Below, piece by piece: positions 13,011 to 23,570 of a stretch of 64,000 bases of DNA. Position 1 is the stretch's first letter, and every line of letters begins with the position of its first letter. The stretch spans positions 3,472,001 through 3,536,000 of the forward strand of contig JARFXM010000003.1 of the NCBI GenBank assembly GCA_029532625.1. The letters run 5' to 3'. The position numbers were made by a program, and so were the translations under genes. This DNA is from Lomentospora prolificans. Its lineage: Eukaryota; Ascomycota; Sordariomycetes; Microascales; Microascaceae. The notes under the pieces were generated by a model. The model did no database searches and was not told the origin of the DNA. It saw only the letters and a list, made by a program, of their open reading frames with translations.

Positions 13011-14413
13011 GCCCCAGCTTTATCCCTCAGCGTATGATGACACGGTACTCTTCTGAGCACCAACAGAGGCCCGCGCCTATTTAGCGCTGTGTCTTGATAG
13101 CAGCCTAATTTAGGAGCGGAAGGGAGTTTTTACGCGTCTTTTTTACCTTGTTTTTTTCTTTTCCTTTATGGGCGAGGCGGAATCTGAGGTTTCTTTGGGG
13201 TTTGTTACCTCCTTCTCTGGTAACACGCAATGTCCAGGTGTCTTTTTTACATTACCCTTGCTTTTGCATGTATGACTCCCAACTAGTTTATATTTCGACT
13301 CTTGTCCTCTCTTCTCTTTTTTTTTCTTTCCATCTCATTTTCATTTATCAGGGTAGCCCTTTGGATTCTTGGAGACAGTCAAGGCTCCTCCCCCCGCGGC
13401 GCTTCTCGATACCATTTTATTCCCAGCAAACCGATTTACCTAGAAACCTCTTGTTCATTACAAAGCTACCTCGACATATAGATAGGAATGCCACTTCATG
13501 ATTTAGGGAAGTTTTCTCGTTTGGGAACCCCTTTCGAACATGAATTGGTTAGGATTGAGGTGGTCTATGTTCGAAGTCTTTAGTCTAATTTCCCTAATAC
13601 ATATTTTCCAGCACTGCATTGCTCGAATCTAGCTTTATCTCTATACCAGGCAGGTCTTATTCGCTAAAGCTTCTCGTGAAAGATTAGGGAAACGTACTCA
13701 TGTGCGATGAGCCTTAAACTTCGTAAAAGAGACGAAGCAGGGGCCGGAATCGCCTGTAACATTCGAGTCAACGTTTGATAAGAAATCAGAAAAACATTAC
13801 CCCCAATAACGGTTCATCCCAGTTCAAAAGAGAAGTCTAGAAACAGCCGAGGTGCTAAAATGCCATGATGCCTCGAAGATCTCACGAGGCTAGGGGCGTT
13901 GTTTTACAGGTCACAATGTGTCTTTGCATAAAGCCCTCCAACAATAAGGTAGACACCAACACACGCCATGATTTTCCACTTAGAACAGCGCGGAAGCGAG
14001 TCTATGAGGATTCCTTATATGAAGCGGGCTTAGCATGGGTATATCCAAGTCAGCGCTTGAGCCACCAGTCCCAGATACTAGCAAGGGCCTCGTACCTCGA
14101 GTTTAAGGCCTTCCTCAGTGTCATTCATCCCACCCTTCACAGCAGCACACAACTCTCCGCGCCTGCACTTGAACACCGAGTGACAAATCAATCTTAGCTG
14201 AATAAGCCTCGATATTTCTCGGCTCTATTGACAGCCAGAGTAGTTCTAGCCGCTCTGTATTGCTTCGCGAGGTATACCCCCATGATAGCTGCTTCAACTA
14301 AGATAATAGCAGGCGGGTCAAAACAGACGAGCCATGCAAATGGGCACGTGTCAAGCCGAAGTCACGAAATCAGACAAAACCCTTCATGAACAAAAGTGGA
14401 TCGGCTTTCAGAT
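13011..14413. other. Intergenic region between convergent genes
   Basis: This stretch separates the stop of the histone-fold-like gene (plus strand) from the stop of the zinc-knuckle gene (minus strand). It starts with T-rich and pyrimidine-rich sequence around 13130-13330, fitting a 3' untranslated region. No gene or repeat was recognised in the remainder. Confidence 0.6.
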
Positions 14414-16079
14414 CTACCATTCACCGTCAGAGCACTTCCAGTCGCTCATGTCATTATTATGGGCTACGAGGGGGTCATGCCCGCCTCCTTGTCCGCCATT
14501 TTCTTTCTCAGGGCAATTCCGGGCGACGTGTTCGGCGCTGTTACACTGATGGCAGCTGCGTGGATGATGTTCACTTAGCTTATCGGGACACCCGCGGGCC
14601 AGATGATCGGGACTACCGCAGGTATGACAGATGCGAGTGTTAATACTCTCAGGACAATCTCGGGCGAAGTGGCCCACTACTCGACACGATTAGTATGAAG
14701 TGATGTCAAAAGCAGCTGACTTGGGCATGCGGAGCCAAGGTACGGACGGACTCACTCTCATTACACCTGTGACACTCGGCATTCTCAGCGGAGCGTGGCT
14801 CCTCACACTTCCTAGCTTTATGCCCTTCCTTACTATTACCGGATCTATTAGCCCATTTGCTATCAAAAGTTTCACAAGATGTGGTAACAGGTTCCTTACC
14901 CGCAGTTACGACAACATCTCTTCAAGGTGCGCGGTTCCTGGCCTACAAAAGTTAGTACTAATTCCTTAAGCAAGACTCTCCACAGATCAAGTAAGCCGGG
15001 ACATACAATCTCTCATACGGTGGCCAACGCAGTCGCAGTTGATGCATTTGATCTCTGGCCGGCTAGTAGAATTCTCAATGACTTCAGCCTGGCAGTGCTT
15101 TTTCGTATGGCCTATTTCCTTGCAGTTACTACATTGGGGAATGCCAGTTTCGACAACTTCTCCCGCGTCTTGAAGACGATCAAGAAGCTCCTCTCTATCA
15201 GCTGGCCAACCCTCTGTCTCACGGGGTCGAGAAGGTTTGTCACTGAATCGAAACGAAACCGTGTATTTCTTGTACAGGTTACCCTGGAGGTCCATGTTGG
15301 TATAAGATGGCAGGAGTGGTCTTTCCAAGGCAATCAAGTAGAGCTCCATGTGTTGGCTTATGAGGGCTTCCTGGAACTCTAAGTATGTCATTTCAGGACA
15401 GGCTTTGCAATACTTGCGACAGCTTCCTTGACATCATCCAAGTCCCGCTCGCGAATAGCCGTCTCGAGCTCGGCCCAGGCTGCCTCGGGAGGGACGTCGG
15501 GAATATGACTGCGGTCCATATTTCGTGCATTCTCGCACTTGGAACGAGTGTGGCCTGTAGAGAGCGGTTAGTTCCTGAAAATAATAGATAGTCTGCTGTT
15601 CCGTTCCCCTTACCCTCTTGGCCACAGTTCCGGCAGACAATAGGATCGCGAGTTGGGCAATCCTTAACCATGTGCCCTTCGAGTCCGCAATGTTTACAAG
15701 TACCCGTGAACTTGCGAGGGTTAGGGCACGCAGCCTTGTTGTGACTTTGAACAGGTTAGCTGGCTCTGGACCCCAGGACCCTCCTATTCCTACAGAACAA
15801 GTCTGGGACCTACCCTTCTTCACCGCAATTGAAGCAGCCGCGCTTATCACCATCGTCCGTAATGCCAAAATCGCCGCCGAAGTCGACATCACGAACATCG
15901 CTTCCATCAGCGCTACGGAAGTAGGGTTACTATACAAAACCTGCCAAGAACTTTATTTGAACTATGGCCGGTGACACATACCTAAAGTCGTAGGTTGGAG
16001 CGGGCCTCTGCTCGATTTGGACCTCGCCAGATACAACCCAGTCTCCGCCGCCAGTGAGCTCCCCACTCTGGCTAGCCAT
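14414..16079 (-). CDS. Nine-zinc-knuckle (CCHC) nucleic-acid-binding protein, with an apparent one-base frameshift
   Basis: Seven exons on the minus strand: 16079-15982, 15912-15814, 15744-15614, 15554-15007, 14942-14900, 14832-14756 and 14676-14414. All six introns have GT..AG ends and are 59-79 bases long. The product (about 419 residues if the frame is corrected) has nine CX2CX4HX4C knuckles, for example CFNCGEEGHNKAAC, CKHCGLEGHMVKDC and CHRCNEMGHFARDC. Three precede and six follow a central conserved segment that contains TNMDLQGN and GWPADREELLDRL. This layout is that of the large zinc-knuckle proteins of filamentous fungi, which presumably bind single-stranded RNA or DNA. In exon 4 the frame that encodes DLDDVKEAV and the frame that encodes PEMTYLEFQEAL differ by one base near 15411-15422, and every other junction is intact. 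This suggests a one-base deletion or a sequencing error; a 36-base intron there is possible but unusually short. Confidence 0.85.
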
Positions 16080-18337
16080 GGTCAAGTACGTAGGTATAGT
16101 GTGAGGCCTAGGAAATAGCGGATTAGTTTTGGATGCAATAGTCCAGGCTAAGCGGTCGAGGAGGTAAGAGGACTAAAGTAGGGCCTCACGGAATGCTACT
16201 AGCTGCAAACAAGAAAGGTTTGGTGTTGCAGCAGCAGAATTAGTAGCAAATATTATAACTGCCACATGGAAGTACTTTCTAGTGGCAGTTGGCAGTGGGG
16301 TGGTATGAAGAGGGAGAGGAAGGGAAGATGGAGAAAGAGAGAGAGAGCCTCGACTTAAGTATGGTGCCAAGGGGGAAAGAGGGAATGAGGCTGAAAGGGG
16401 AAGAAGCAGAGGGAGAACTGAGGAGTAAATCACATATTGGAAAATCCTATTTGTAGAGGATAACCTCTCAGAGACGCAGTGAAAACCCTCAACCACTGGA
16501 AGGGGTAGTAAGGGAGGGAAGACAAGGAAAGGACATAGCATTGACGAATTCCTACTACTTACTGAAATCTTGTAGATAATCCTGGGCAAGAGAAAGATGC
16601 CAGGGGTTTCTACTGCTCAGTAGACTGAAGAGAAGGGCAGCCTTGATGGGTTGGAGGAGACTGGCTCTAGAATTCATAAACACTGAAGATGGCGTCATGT
16701 GTTGGTGGGAGAAAGAAATCTGTTCTCCTCATTGCAGGGTAGAGTGGAGCTTCCAGCATTTGCAGTTTTGGTCTGCCTTGACAGACAGAGAAGGTGCTTG
16801 TCAGACAGACATCCTACTTGAGGAAGGAGCTGGGTAGGTATGATATAGAGACTGGAGATATAGGAAGAAAGGGGTACCCGCACCAGAACTAACTTTACGG
16901 ATTGGTGTTATAAACACTGCGGGTTTGCATATTCCAGTATCATGGTTGAATGCATGAAAGGTAAAGGAGTCTAACTTGACCCCAAGAAGAGGATGGGCAT
17001 GATGTCAAAGTCACAATCGCTCTCGCACTTTGGAGTTGGTCTGGGAAAAGATATCATCTATTGACTGCTTCCTAGTTCAGCACATCATAGGCCTTCTATG
17101 TTTGAAACAGTTGGATAGGAAAGGGAGAAGAGTGTTGCTTGAATGCACAACAAGACAAAGAAGAACAGCAGATCCAAGCCTATAGTGAATGTTTTCGACC
17201 TTCTCCAGCTTCGTTGAGGAGACACGATGCATGGCTCCTCCGTCTGCGTTCGCCGCGTGCGTGTATGCTTCCACATAAACACTTGGTTCCCAAGGTCACT
17301 AGTTGGCTTCTGCTATCCCTTAGCATTGCTATTTCAGGAAGCGTGCTAGCCGCGAATGGCCCATGTAGGGCCACATCTCGGGCCAACCGGGCCGCCCAAG
17401 AGCCAGCGATGTTGATGGTTCGGACTTAGCTCTATGGTTCGCCGGAGCCAGGCTGGCACTGGTGAGCTTCTAGCGCAGTATCGAGTGCTGAGTTACATAG
17501 TCTCAAACAAGATCACGAGAAATTCTATGACTAATTAATGACAGGGAAGGCAGAAGCGGTGGCGTTTACATATTGCGTGGAGCTTTGGTGTCCGGACTAA
17601 GTTTCGTCGCTTTCCTCTCAGAGAACAGAGAATGTGGGGCAGCGTCGAATATGAGCAGGAAGTGATTGATCCTTCCTCCGACGTGCCAGCAAGCGGGGTC
17701 TACTCTCCACCGAGACCTTGGAACTTCTTGCTGGCTGTGATTCACCTAGCCCAACGATTACTTCTATCCTCTTGGAAGAGATCAATGAATTGACACGATT
17801 CTGATATGCTCATCTCAAGTCAGTACCAAACTCTGTTGGCTTGGGTATCAGTTGATTCAAGCTGCTTGCCCTCTAACCGACCCAACAACAAACCCCCCAC
17901 AATAGTTGAGGTTAACTCTCGGTTCGCGCCTTGACTTCCCGACAATATGTTGTGGGATCGTCGTGGCGGAAGGCCACCACCGGCACTACCGGCAAATTTC
18001 CGTAGAAAAACAGCTGCGTTTATTGGGTCCTTTGTGCAGGATTGTGTATTAGAAATGCAACTTTCTGCTGCTCTCTGTTTGGACTCGCGCAGTAGCTATG
18101 ATGAAACGTACCTTGCGCTACATACCAATCGAGATCCCTCGCTCCCCACGCTACGTGGATGCATGACCGCACTCTTATACATTTAAAGCAGCCACCCTCC
18201 CCGCTTTCTGCTCTCTTATTCTTAGCTCAATTGAACTATATAGCTCTTCAATTCCTCTTTTCTCTGGAACCCGTGGTTGATTGAGTACTGCTAAAGCCGA
18301 GAACGAACAACTTTGATCGAGTCCAACCCCTTTCACC
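16080..18337. other. Intergenic region between divergent genes
   Basis: This region lies between the starts of the zinc-knuckle gene (minus strand) and the aldo/keto reductase gene (plus strand), so it should contain both promoters. Purine-rich tracts occur near 16310-16420 on the plus strand. No gene, RNA or mobile element was recognised. Confidence 0.6.
18237..18243 (+). promoter_or_regulatory. TATA-like element upstream of the aldo/keto reductase gene
   Basis: TATATAG lies about 95 bases before the ATG at 18338, within a pyrimidine-rich leader. Spacing and sequence fit a core promoter element, but the transcription start is not known. Confidence 0.4.
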
Positions 18338-19598
18338 ATGTCGAAGCCTGAAGATCTCCCTCCCATGCAGTACCGCTTCCTTGGGCGCACTGGTCTGCAA
18401 GTATCCGTCATATCCCTCGGCGGTTGGCTCACATACGGAGGCCATGTCGATAAGGGTACGTTGACCATGAGTGTTCATTGCACGGGGTTGGGACGTTGCT
18501 AATAATGTTTCGTATGTGCAGAGGGTACCTTTGCCTGCATGAAGGCTGCATACGACTGCGGCGTGAACTTCTTTGACACGGCTGAAGTCTATGCTGGTGG
18601 CGAGTCTGAGATTGTCATGGGAGAAGCCATTAAGCACTTTGGCTGGAACCGAAACGATCTCGTCATCTCTACGAAGGTACGCCATCCTAAGATTCGGACT
18701 AGGACTCATTATGCTCCCATAATGGGTTGTACCGGCTTGGACTCTATGCTAAGGAACACCGAAATAGCTCTACTGGGGTGGTAAGTTTGGCAAGAACCCC
18801 GTCAACAATTCTGGCCTTTCTCGTAAGCATATTATCGAGGGTATGAATCAATCCCTCAAGCGACTCGGTCTCGACTACGTCGATATCATCTACGCTCACC
18901 GAGCCGATCGCCACACCCCCATGGAGGAGACTGTGAGGGCATTCAACCACCTTATCGATACTGGCAAGGCCTTCTACTGGGGAACGTCGGAGTGGAATGC
19001 CGACGAGATCATGTCCGCGTGGCGGGTGGCCGACCGCCTTGGCCTCGTGGGGCCGGTTGTTGAGCAGCCCCAATACAACTTGCTGTACGTATAGACTGTC
19101 TCACGACCTAGGCCTAGGCGGATGGTAGTACTGACAACAGCCACCAGTGAGCGGCAAAAGGTTGAGGCAGAGTTTGCCCATCTCTACCGCGAGATTGGTC
19201 TTGGCTTGACCGTGTTCTCCCCCCTCAAGCAGGGTATCCTCTCTGGAAAGTATAAGAACGGCATTCCCGACGACTCGCGGTTCGCTCAGACCCAGGTTGA
19301 ATTCGTCGCAGGCTTCTGGAAGACCACTGGTAAGGAGAAGTGGGATAAAATCATCGAGCAAGTCAACAGGCTCGAACCCATCGCTGAGAAGCTTGGGACC
19401 AAACTCAGTGGCCTGGCGTTGGCGTGGACTATGAAACATTCGAACCTCAGCTCGGCCATAATGGGCGCGAGTTCTGTCGAGCAAGTCTTTGAGAACGTTC
19501 GGGCATTGGAGGTTGTTGACAAGTTGACGCCTGAGATTATGGCCGAAATCGACGAGATCATGGAGAACAAGCCCCCCGCGATCACGCCAAGGTATTAG
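18338..19598 (+). CDS. Aldo/keto reductase, voltage-gated potassium channel beta-subunit type
   Basis: Four exons, 18338-18455, 18522-18676, 18768-19084 and 19148-19598, encode 346 residues, the usual length of this family. Introns have GTACGT/GTACGC donors, and all junctions restore a continuous frame. The N-terminal YRFLGRTGLQVSVISLGGW is the beta-hairpin and first strand of the aldo/keto reductase barrel. FFDTAEVYAGGESE carries the catalytic Asp and Tyr, VISTK the Lys, and TPMEETVRAFNHLI and YWGTSEW are hallmark Kv-beta segments. SPLKQGILSGKY is in the cofactor-binding part. The family reduces aldehydes and ketones with NADPH; in animals it also modulates potassium channels. In fungi it is mostly annotated as an oxidoreductase, and no channel gene is seen nearby. 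Family assignment is secure; the natural substrate is unknown. Confidence 0.93.
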
Positions 19599-20030
19599 AT
19601 GAAAAAGAAGCTGAAGGGCGCGTGATTAGGGAAGATGGGGAAAATTTTATGTGCGGGGATCTCGGAATCCTTAGAATTGCAGCTTAGATATTTGGCGAGT
19701 TTTAAAAGCACATGCCAAAATCCTGGCGGTGCTGGTGCTACAAGGTCGTGGCTGGCTGTGTTTCCTGCTAGCCAGCCAGCATCAATTGATTGATCCACGC
19801 CCAGCCTGGCGGAGTTTAGGTGTGTGAGCCTCGGCAAACACTCCAAGCGCCAGTGCACCAGGACCAACAAGTGCCCCAATCCTTCAATTTGTCCAAGCCC
19901 AGCCTTGAACTTCTGATTTAAAGAATCGTAGCCAGCCGTTTCGAAGCTGTCTGGCCCTGCACTTAGACATAAATAATCGCAGAACGAGATTTGATTAAAA
20001 CTATAGACTTCAGAACAAAAGACCACTGCG
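19599..20030. other. Short intergenic promoter region
   Basis: About 430 bases separate two plus-strand genes. The region should hold the 3' end of the reductase transcript and the promoter of the isomerase-like gene. A GCTAGCCAGCCAGC stretch near 19770 is the only notable pattern. No coding content was seen. Confidence 0.55.
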
Positions 20031-21088
20031 ATGACGTCCCTCACCAAATACAAGTATGGCCACTTCCTAGTGACCTCCCCCGCCCCATACGTCGCCCACG
20101 TCGAGATTAACCAACCCCACAAACTCAATGCTTTCCACCGTGATATGTGGCTCGAATTCGGCGATATCTTCGACAAGTTATCACACGACCCCGATGTCCG
20201 CGCCGTCGTGCTCTCCGGCAGCGGCGATAAGGCCTTTACGGCCGGGTTGGACGTTAAGGCCGCGGCGGGCGAGGGTGCCGTGATGGGTGGTGAGGGTGTG
20301 AGCGAGGATATCGCGAGGAAGGCGACGAACTTGAGGAGGTTCATTTACGAGTTCCAGGAATGCATTACAAAGATGGAGAAGTGCGAGAAGCGTGAGTTGA
20401 CACCCTTTAACGAGCTCACGCACCTGCCTTGCCACTCACAGTCGCTGCGAGGCGGACTTGGGCCTGGTTCGGGTTACCTTCATTTTGTTCTTGCTGTGCT
20501 GACACACTGATTAGCCGTAATCTGCGTCCTTCATGGCGTTTCCATCGGACTGGCCATCGATATTGCAACGTGCGCCGATATCCGCATCGTCGCTCAAGGC
20601 GCGCAAATGGCCGTCAAGGAAGTTGACGTCGGCCTCGCTGCTGATATAGGTAGCCTCGCTCGCCTCCCCAAGGTGGTCGGCAACTCCTCTTGGATCAAGG
20701 ATGTATGCTTGACCGCTCGCATGTTTTCCCCCGAAGAAGCCCTTGCAGTCGGTTTCGTTAGCCAAGTGCTGCCCGATAAGAAGTCGGCGGTCGATGCGGC
20801 GTTGAAGTTGGCTGCGAAGATTGCTGGCAAGAGCCCCGTTGCGGTGCAGGGAACCAAGGAGCTTTTGAACCATGCGAGGGACCACCCCGTCAAAGATAGT
20901 ATGTTCCTTTCCTAACCTTACCTACGGCTTCAACTAGGCCATACCATAGTCCGACTACCTGTGCTAATCACAATGTAGACTTGCGGTATACCGCCGTTTG
21001 GAACTCGGCCATGGTACTCTCGGAGGATTTCAAGAAGGCTTTGATGGGCGGTTTGACAAGGAAGAAGCCCACGTTTGAGAAACTTTGA
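20031..21088 (+). CDS. Enoyl-CoA hydratase/isomerase family, probable delta(3,5)-delta(2,4)-dienoyl-CoA isomerase
   Basis: Three exons, 20031-20391, 20515-20898 and 20979-21088, encode 284 residues. Donors are GTGAGT and GTATGT and acceptors TTAG and GTAG. The crotonase fold is shown by two oxyanion-hole segments, FTAGLDVKAA and HGVSIGLAIDIATCADIRI. MAVKEVDVGLAADIGSLARLP is the characteristic signature of ECH1/Dci1 dienoyl-CoA isomerases, and its acidic residues match those used by that subfamily rather than by hydratases. The enzyme would shift double bonds during beta-oxidation of unsaturated fatty acids. The C-terminus is FEKL, which is not a canonical peroxisomal PTS1 (consensus [SAC][KRH]L), and no clear mitochondrial presequence precedes MTSLTKYKYGHF. 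Targeting is therefore uncertain. Family confidence is high, exact activity moderate. Confidence 0.92.
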
Positions 21089-21449
21089 AGGGTTAGGTGA
21101 AGAGCGCAGAGACATTATATGCAATACTCGCTATGGTGATACTAGGTCCGATCCAGGTAGATCTGAAAAACATTGTACGATATTGGGTATCTATTTCCAC
21201 ATATACATTTCGTTCTGTTTGAAATGCAGGGCACGCTTTAGTTCGGAGACCACTTCAAAAGCCAGCACTCCAACCTGCCATCCACGTGATGACTGGGCCC
21301 CGGGTGTGCAAAAAGCCGTCGAGCATCGGGTAGCACCGGGTATGCGGAGGGGGGCAGGACGTGGTTTGTGTGAACACCCGGTGCCCTCTTCGGCAGTCAT
21401 CAATGCGAGTGCAGGGATGCACTTCTGTGCCTACATAATATCAGGTGCC
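21089..21449. other. Intergenic region between convergent genes
   Basis: About 360 bases separate the convergent stops of the isomerase-like gene and the Tfb5 gene. Only 3' untranslated sequence is expected, and nothing else was recognised. Confidence 0.55.
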
Positions 21450-21864
21450 TTAATCCGACTCGGACCCATCCTGCTGGTCCTGTGTATGCCGAAGTTTCTA
21501 CGCAAACAAAAAGGTAAGCAAGGTGTCAGCGTTAGCCGACCCCGGAAAAGAGGCGGGATTCCCGAAGCCGTCGGCACGAGAAACGGCAGAGCGGGTGGCT
21601 CCTCACCTCGTCGAGCTTCTGCTTGAGCTGGGCTACCATAGTCTCCTTGACGACACATCTTTGCTCGTCTAGGTCTTCAATTATGTAGTCATGGTTTTCG
21701 TTGTCGATGTTGACGATAATAGACTTGACCGCGGGGTCGCATTCGATGAGGACGCCTGGGGGTGGAGTGGATAGCCGGGGTTAGTGCCGACCCGGGAAGG
21801 TGAAAAGAGGGCGGGGGAGGGGCGCATTGAGACAGTCTTACGAACCTCGGATAGCTCTAGGCAT
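21450..21864 (-). CDS. tfb5: TFIIH subunit Tfb5 (TTDA/GTF2H5 homologue)
   Basis: A small gene assembled by eye on the minus strand from three exons, 21864-21846, 21755-21607 and 21497-21450, giving 71 residues. It begins MPRAIRGVLIECDPAVKSII and continues with NHDYIIEDLDEQ and VVKETMVAQLKQKLDEKL, ending in an acidic tail (DGSESD). Length and sequence match Tfb5, the smallest TFIIH subunit. In yeast and humans Tfb5 pairs with Tfb2/p52 and stimulates TFIIH in nucleotide excision repair and transcription. The first intron (90 bases) has an unusual GTTCGT donor but a CACTAACC branch site and CCCCAG acceptor. The second (109 bases) has GTGAGG and GCGTAG. The stronger-looking donor GTAAGA four bases into intron 1 would break the frame. 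It diverges from the aldolase gene and converges on the isomerase-like gene. Confidence 0.9.
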
Positions 21865-23570
21865 TGTGGGCGGCTGGATTTCGTGCTGTCTGTCGGATGA
21901 TGAAAAGAAGAGAATGAGAATCCCACCATGATTTCAAAGTGAGGGAGGCTAGGTTGAGGAGGAGCAGCAGTTCAGCGTCGCGCATTTGGTGCTTACTCAT
22001 TCTCCTTGCAGCGGGCTGATGGAATCATGCAAGCACTGTCCAGGGCAAGCGATTGCATAATTTGGCTGACCTCGCTGCACAACAAATACACATCAATACC
22101 TTATCAACCCCACCAACGCATCATCGCGCTTTTCTCAACGCCTTAAGAAGAAAAAAAGGGTCCTGCGTCATGAGAGGGAATTTCGATCCGCCGACCGTTG
22201 TTAAGAAACAAAAAGTAAGCTCCATCCCGGACACTGTTGGTGCAGATCGAATGCATCCTGCGCGTTCCCGGGGATTTAGCAACCAGTAGTCTCTTCATGT
22301 GAAATGAAATCCCTATCTTTCGGACAATCTTAACAAGCGAGATAGACTAAAAGAAAGGTACTGGCGTGGACGGCCCGGTTGAGATGAAGTTGATCCACCA
22401 AGCAAAAAGCCCCCTTGTCTCCAATGCGGCCTTTCCGTGCGCATTTATGGAGGAAGGTCTCGCGGAGGTTTTACAAAGGGAAACTGAGGCTTTTAATGAC
22501 AAAATTCGCGGATTTTGCGCATCACGGACGAGGCCTAGAGCCCTGATTCGATATCACCAGTTCTGAGGTTTTGGTAGCTTTGAATCGGCTTAGAGAAAAC
22601 GGGCGTATATACAAGATGAAATTGACCTTGATTTAGATTTCAAGGAGAGCGAGAAAACTTATAGGAAGTCGTGGCCTTAGTACGATCCGCATGATTGGCA
22701 CACAAGGAATGGCTGGAGAAAAGTCTCCATGCAATTAACACATGGCGCCGTACGTTCATTGAAGCAGCGCGAGGGGGCCTAATACAGTTTGCACCACGGT
22801 AAAGTCCAGAAAGGACCACTCCAAACCGATCGGGCTACACTCATCGGAGGTATCATTCCCAAAGTCGTAGTCTGGCCTCGATCTCCGGCCTCGATCGGGC
22901 CTCTTCTCCGTCCCGTGGCCCGAGGATAAAGGGGGTAGAGCCGAGTGCTAGACATGTCTTGGGCTGGGTGGAGGTTGCTTTTAGCGATTTACCGTATATT
23001 TGGAACATTTCAGAAAGCAATCGCGCTTCACAAGACTCGTATCTTCGCTCCAGTACGTAATGGGGAGACCCGGCTTGTTCCGGCAAGCTGGCTTTTGCCC
23101 CCACCATCAGAGGCTGGTTTGGCGAGATGGGCGAGGTGTAAAAGGAACATATGGAGGCAAGTGGATGGAGGGGTAACAAGTGTGGCGAGAATGTATCTAT
23201 TAGTTGCTGCAGGTGCCCCTCATCAGCCCAGCTGTTGGAATCCCGCTCGGCCTCCTCCAAGTACGTAAAACCTCAGGTCATCGACTACTCTGCTCACACT
23301 CACACCTTTTCAACAACTACTTTTTTGTTGACGCAAATTTTGTTCCTCAGGAAAAAAATTAAAAATTAAAGAACACCAAGCACCGCCTGTTCCATACCGT
23401 ACGTCAGCTTCTCCAAACATTCCCAGCTCCCCGCCTGGACTTCTTCTACCCTCTTGACTTTGAGCTCTGCATCACTTGGAGGTGTCAAGCTCTGCAATTG
23501 AACCCCGCAGTTGACACTCGCCTTACCTCAGGGTTTTCCAGCTTCTCATCACATTCATACACCGCGCAAA
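21865..23570. other. Divergent promoter region of tfb5 and the aldolase gene
   Basis: About 1.7 kb lies between the Tfb5 start (minus) and the aldolase start (plus). The final 300 bases before 23571 are pyrimidine-rich, as is common for strongly expressed fungal glycolytic genes. A GTACGT at 23261 followed by TTTGTTCCTCAG near 23351 could be a leader intron. No coding sequence was recognised. Confidence 0.5.

Noticed and set aside
15385..15421. 36-base GTATTG..TTAG intron in the zinc-knuckle gene
   Set aside because: It would restore the frame but is much shorter than all other introns seen, and would delete residues (KYCKACPEMTYLE region) that look like the conserved continuation. A missing base is the simpler explanation.
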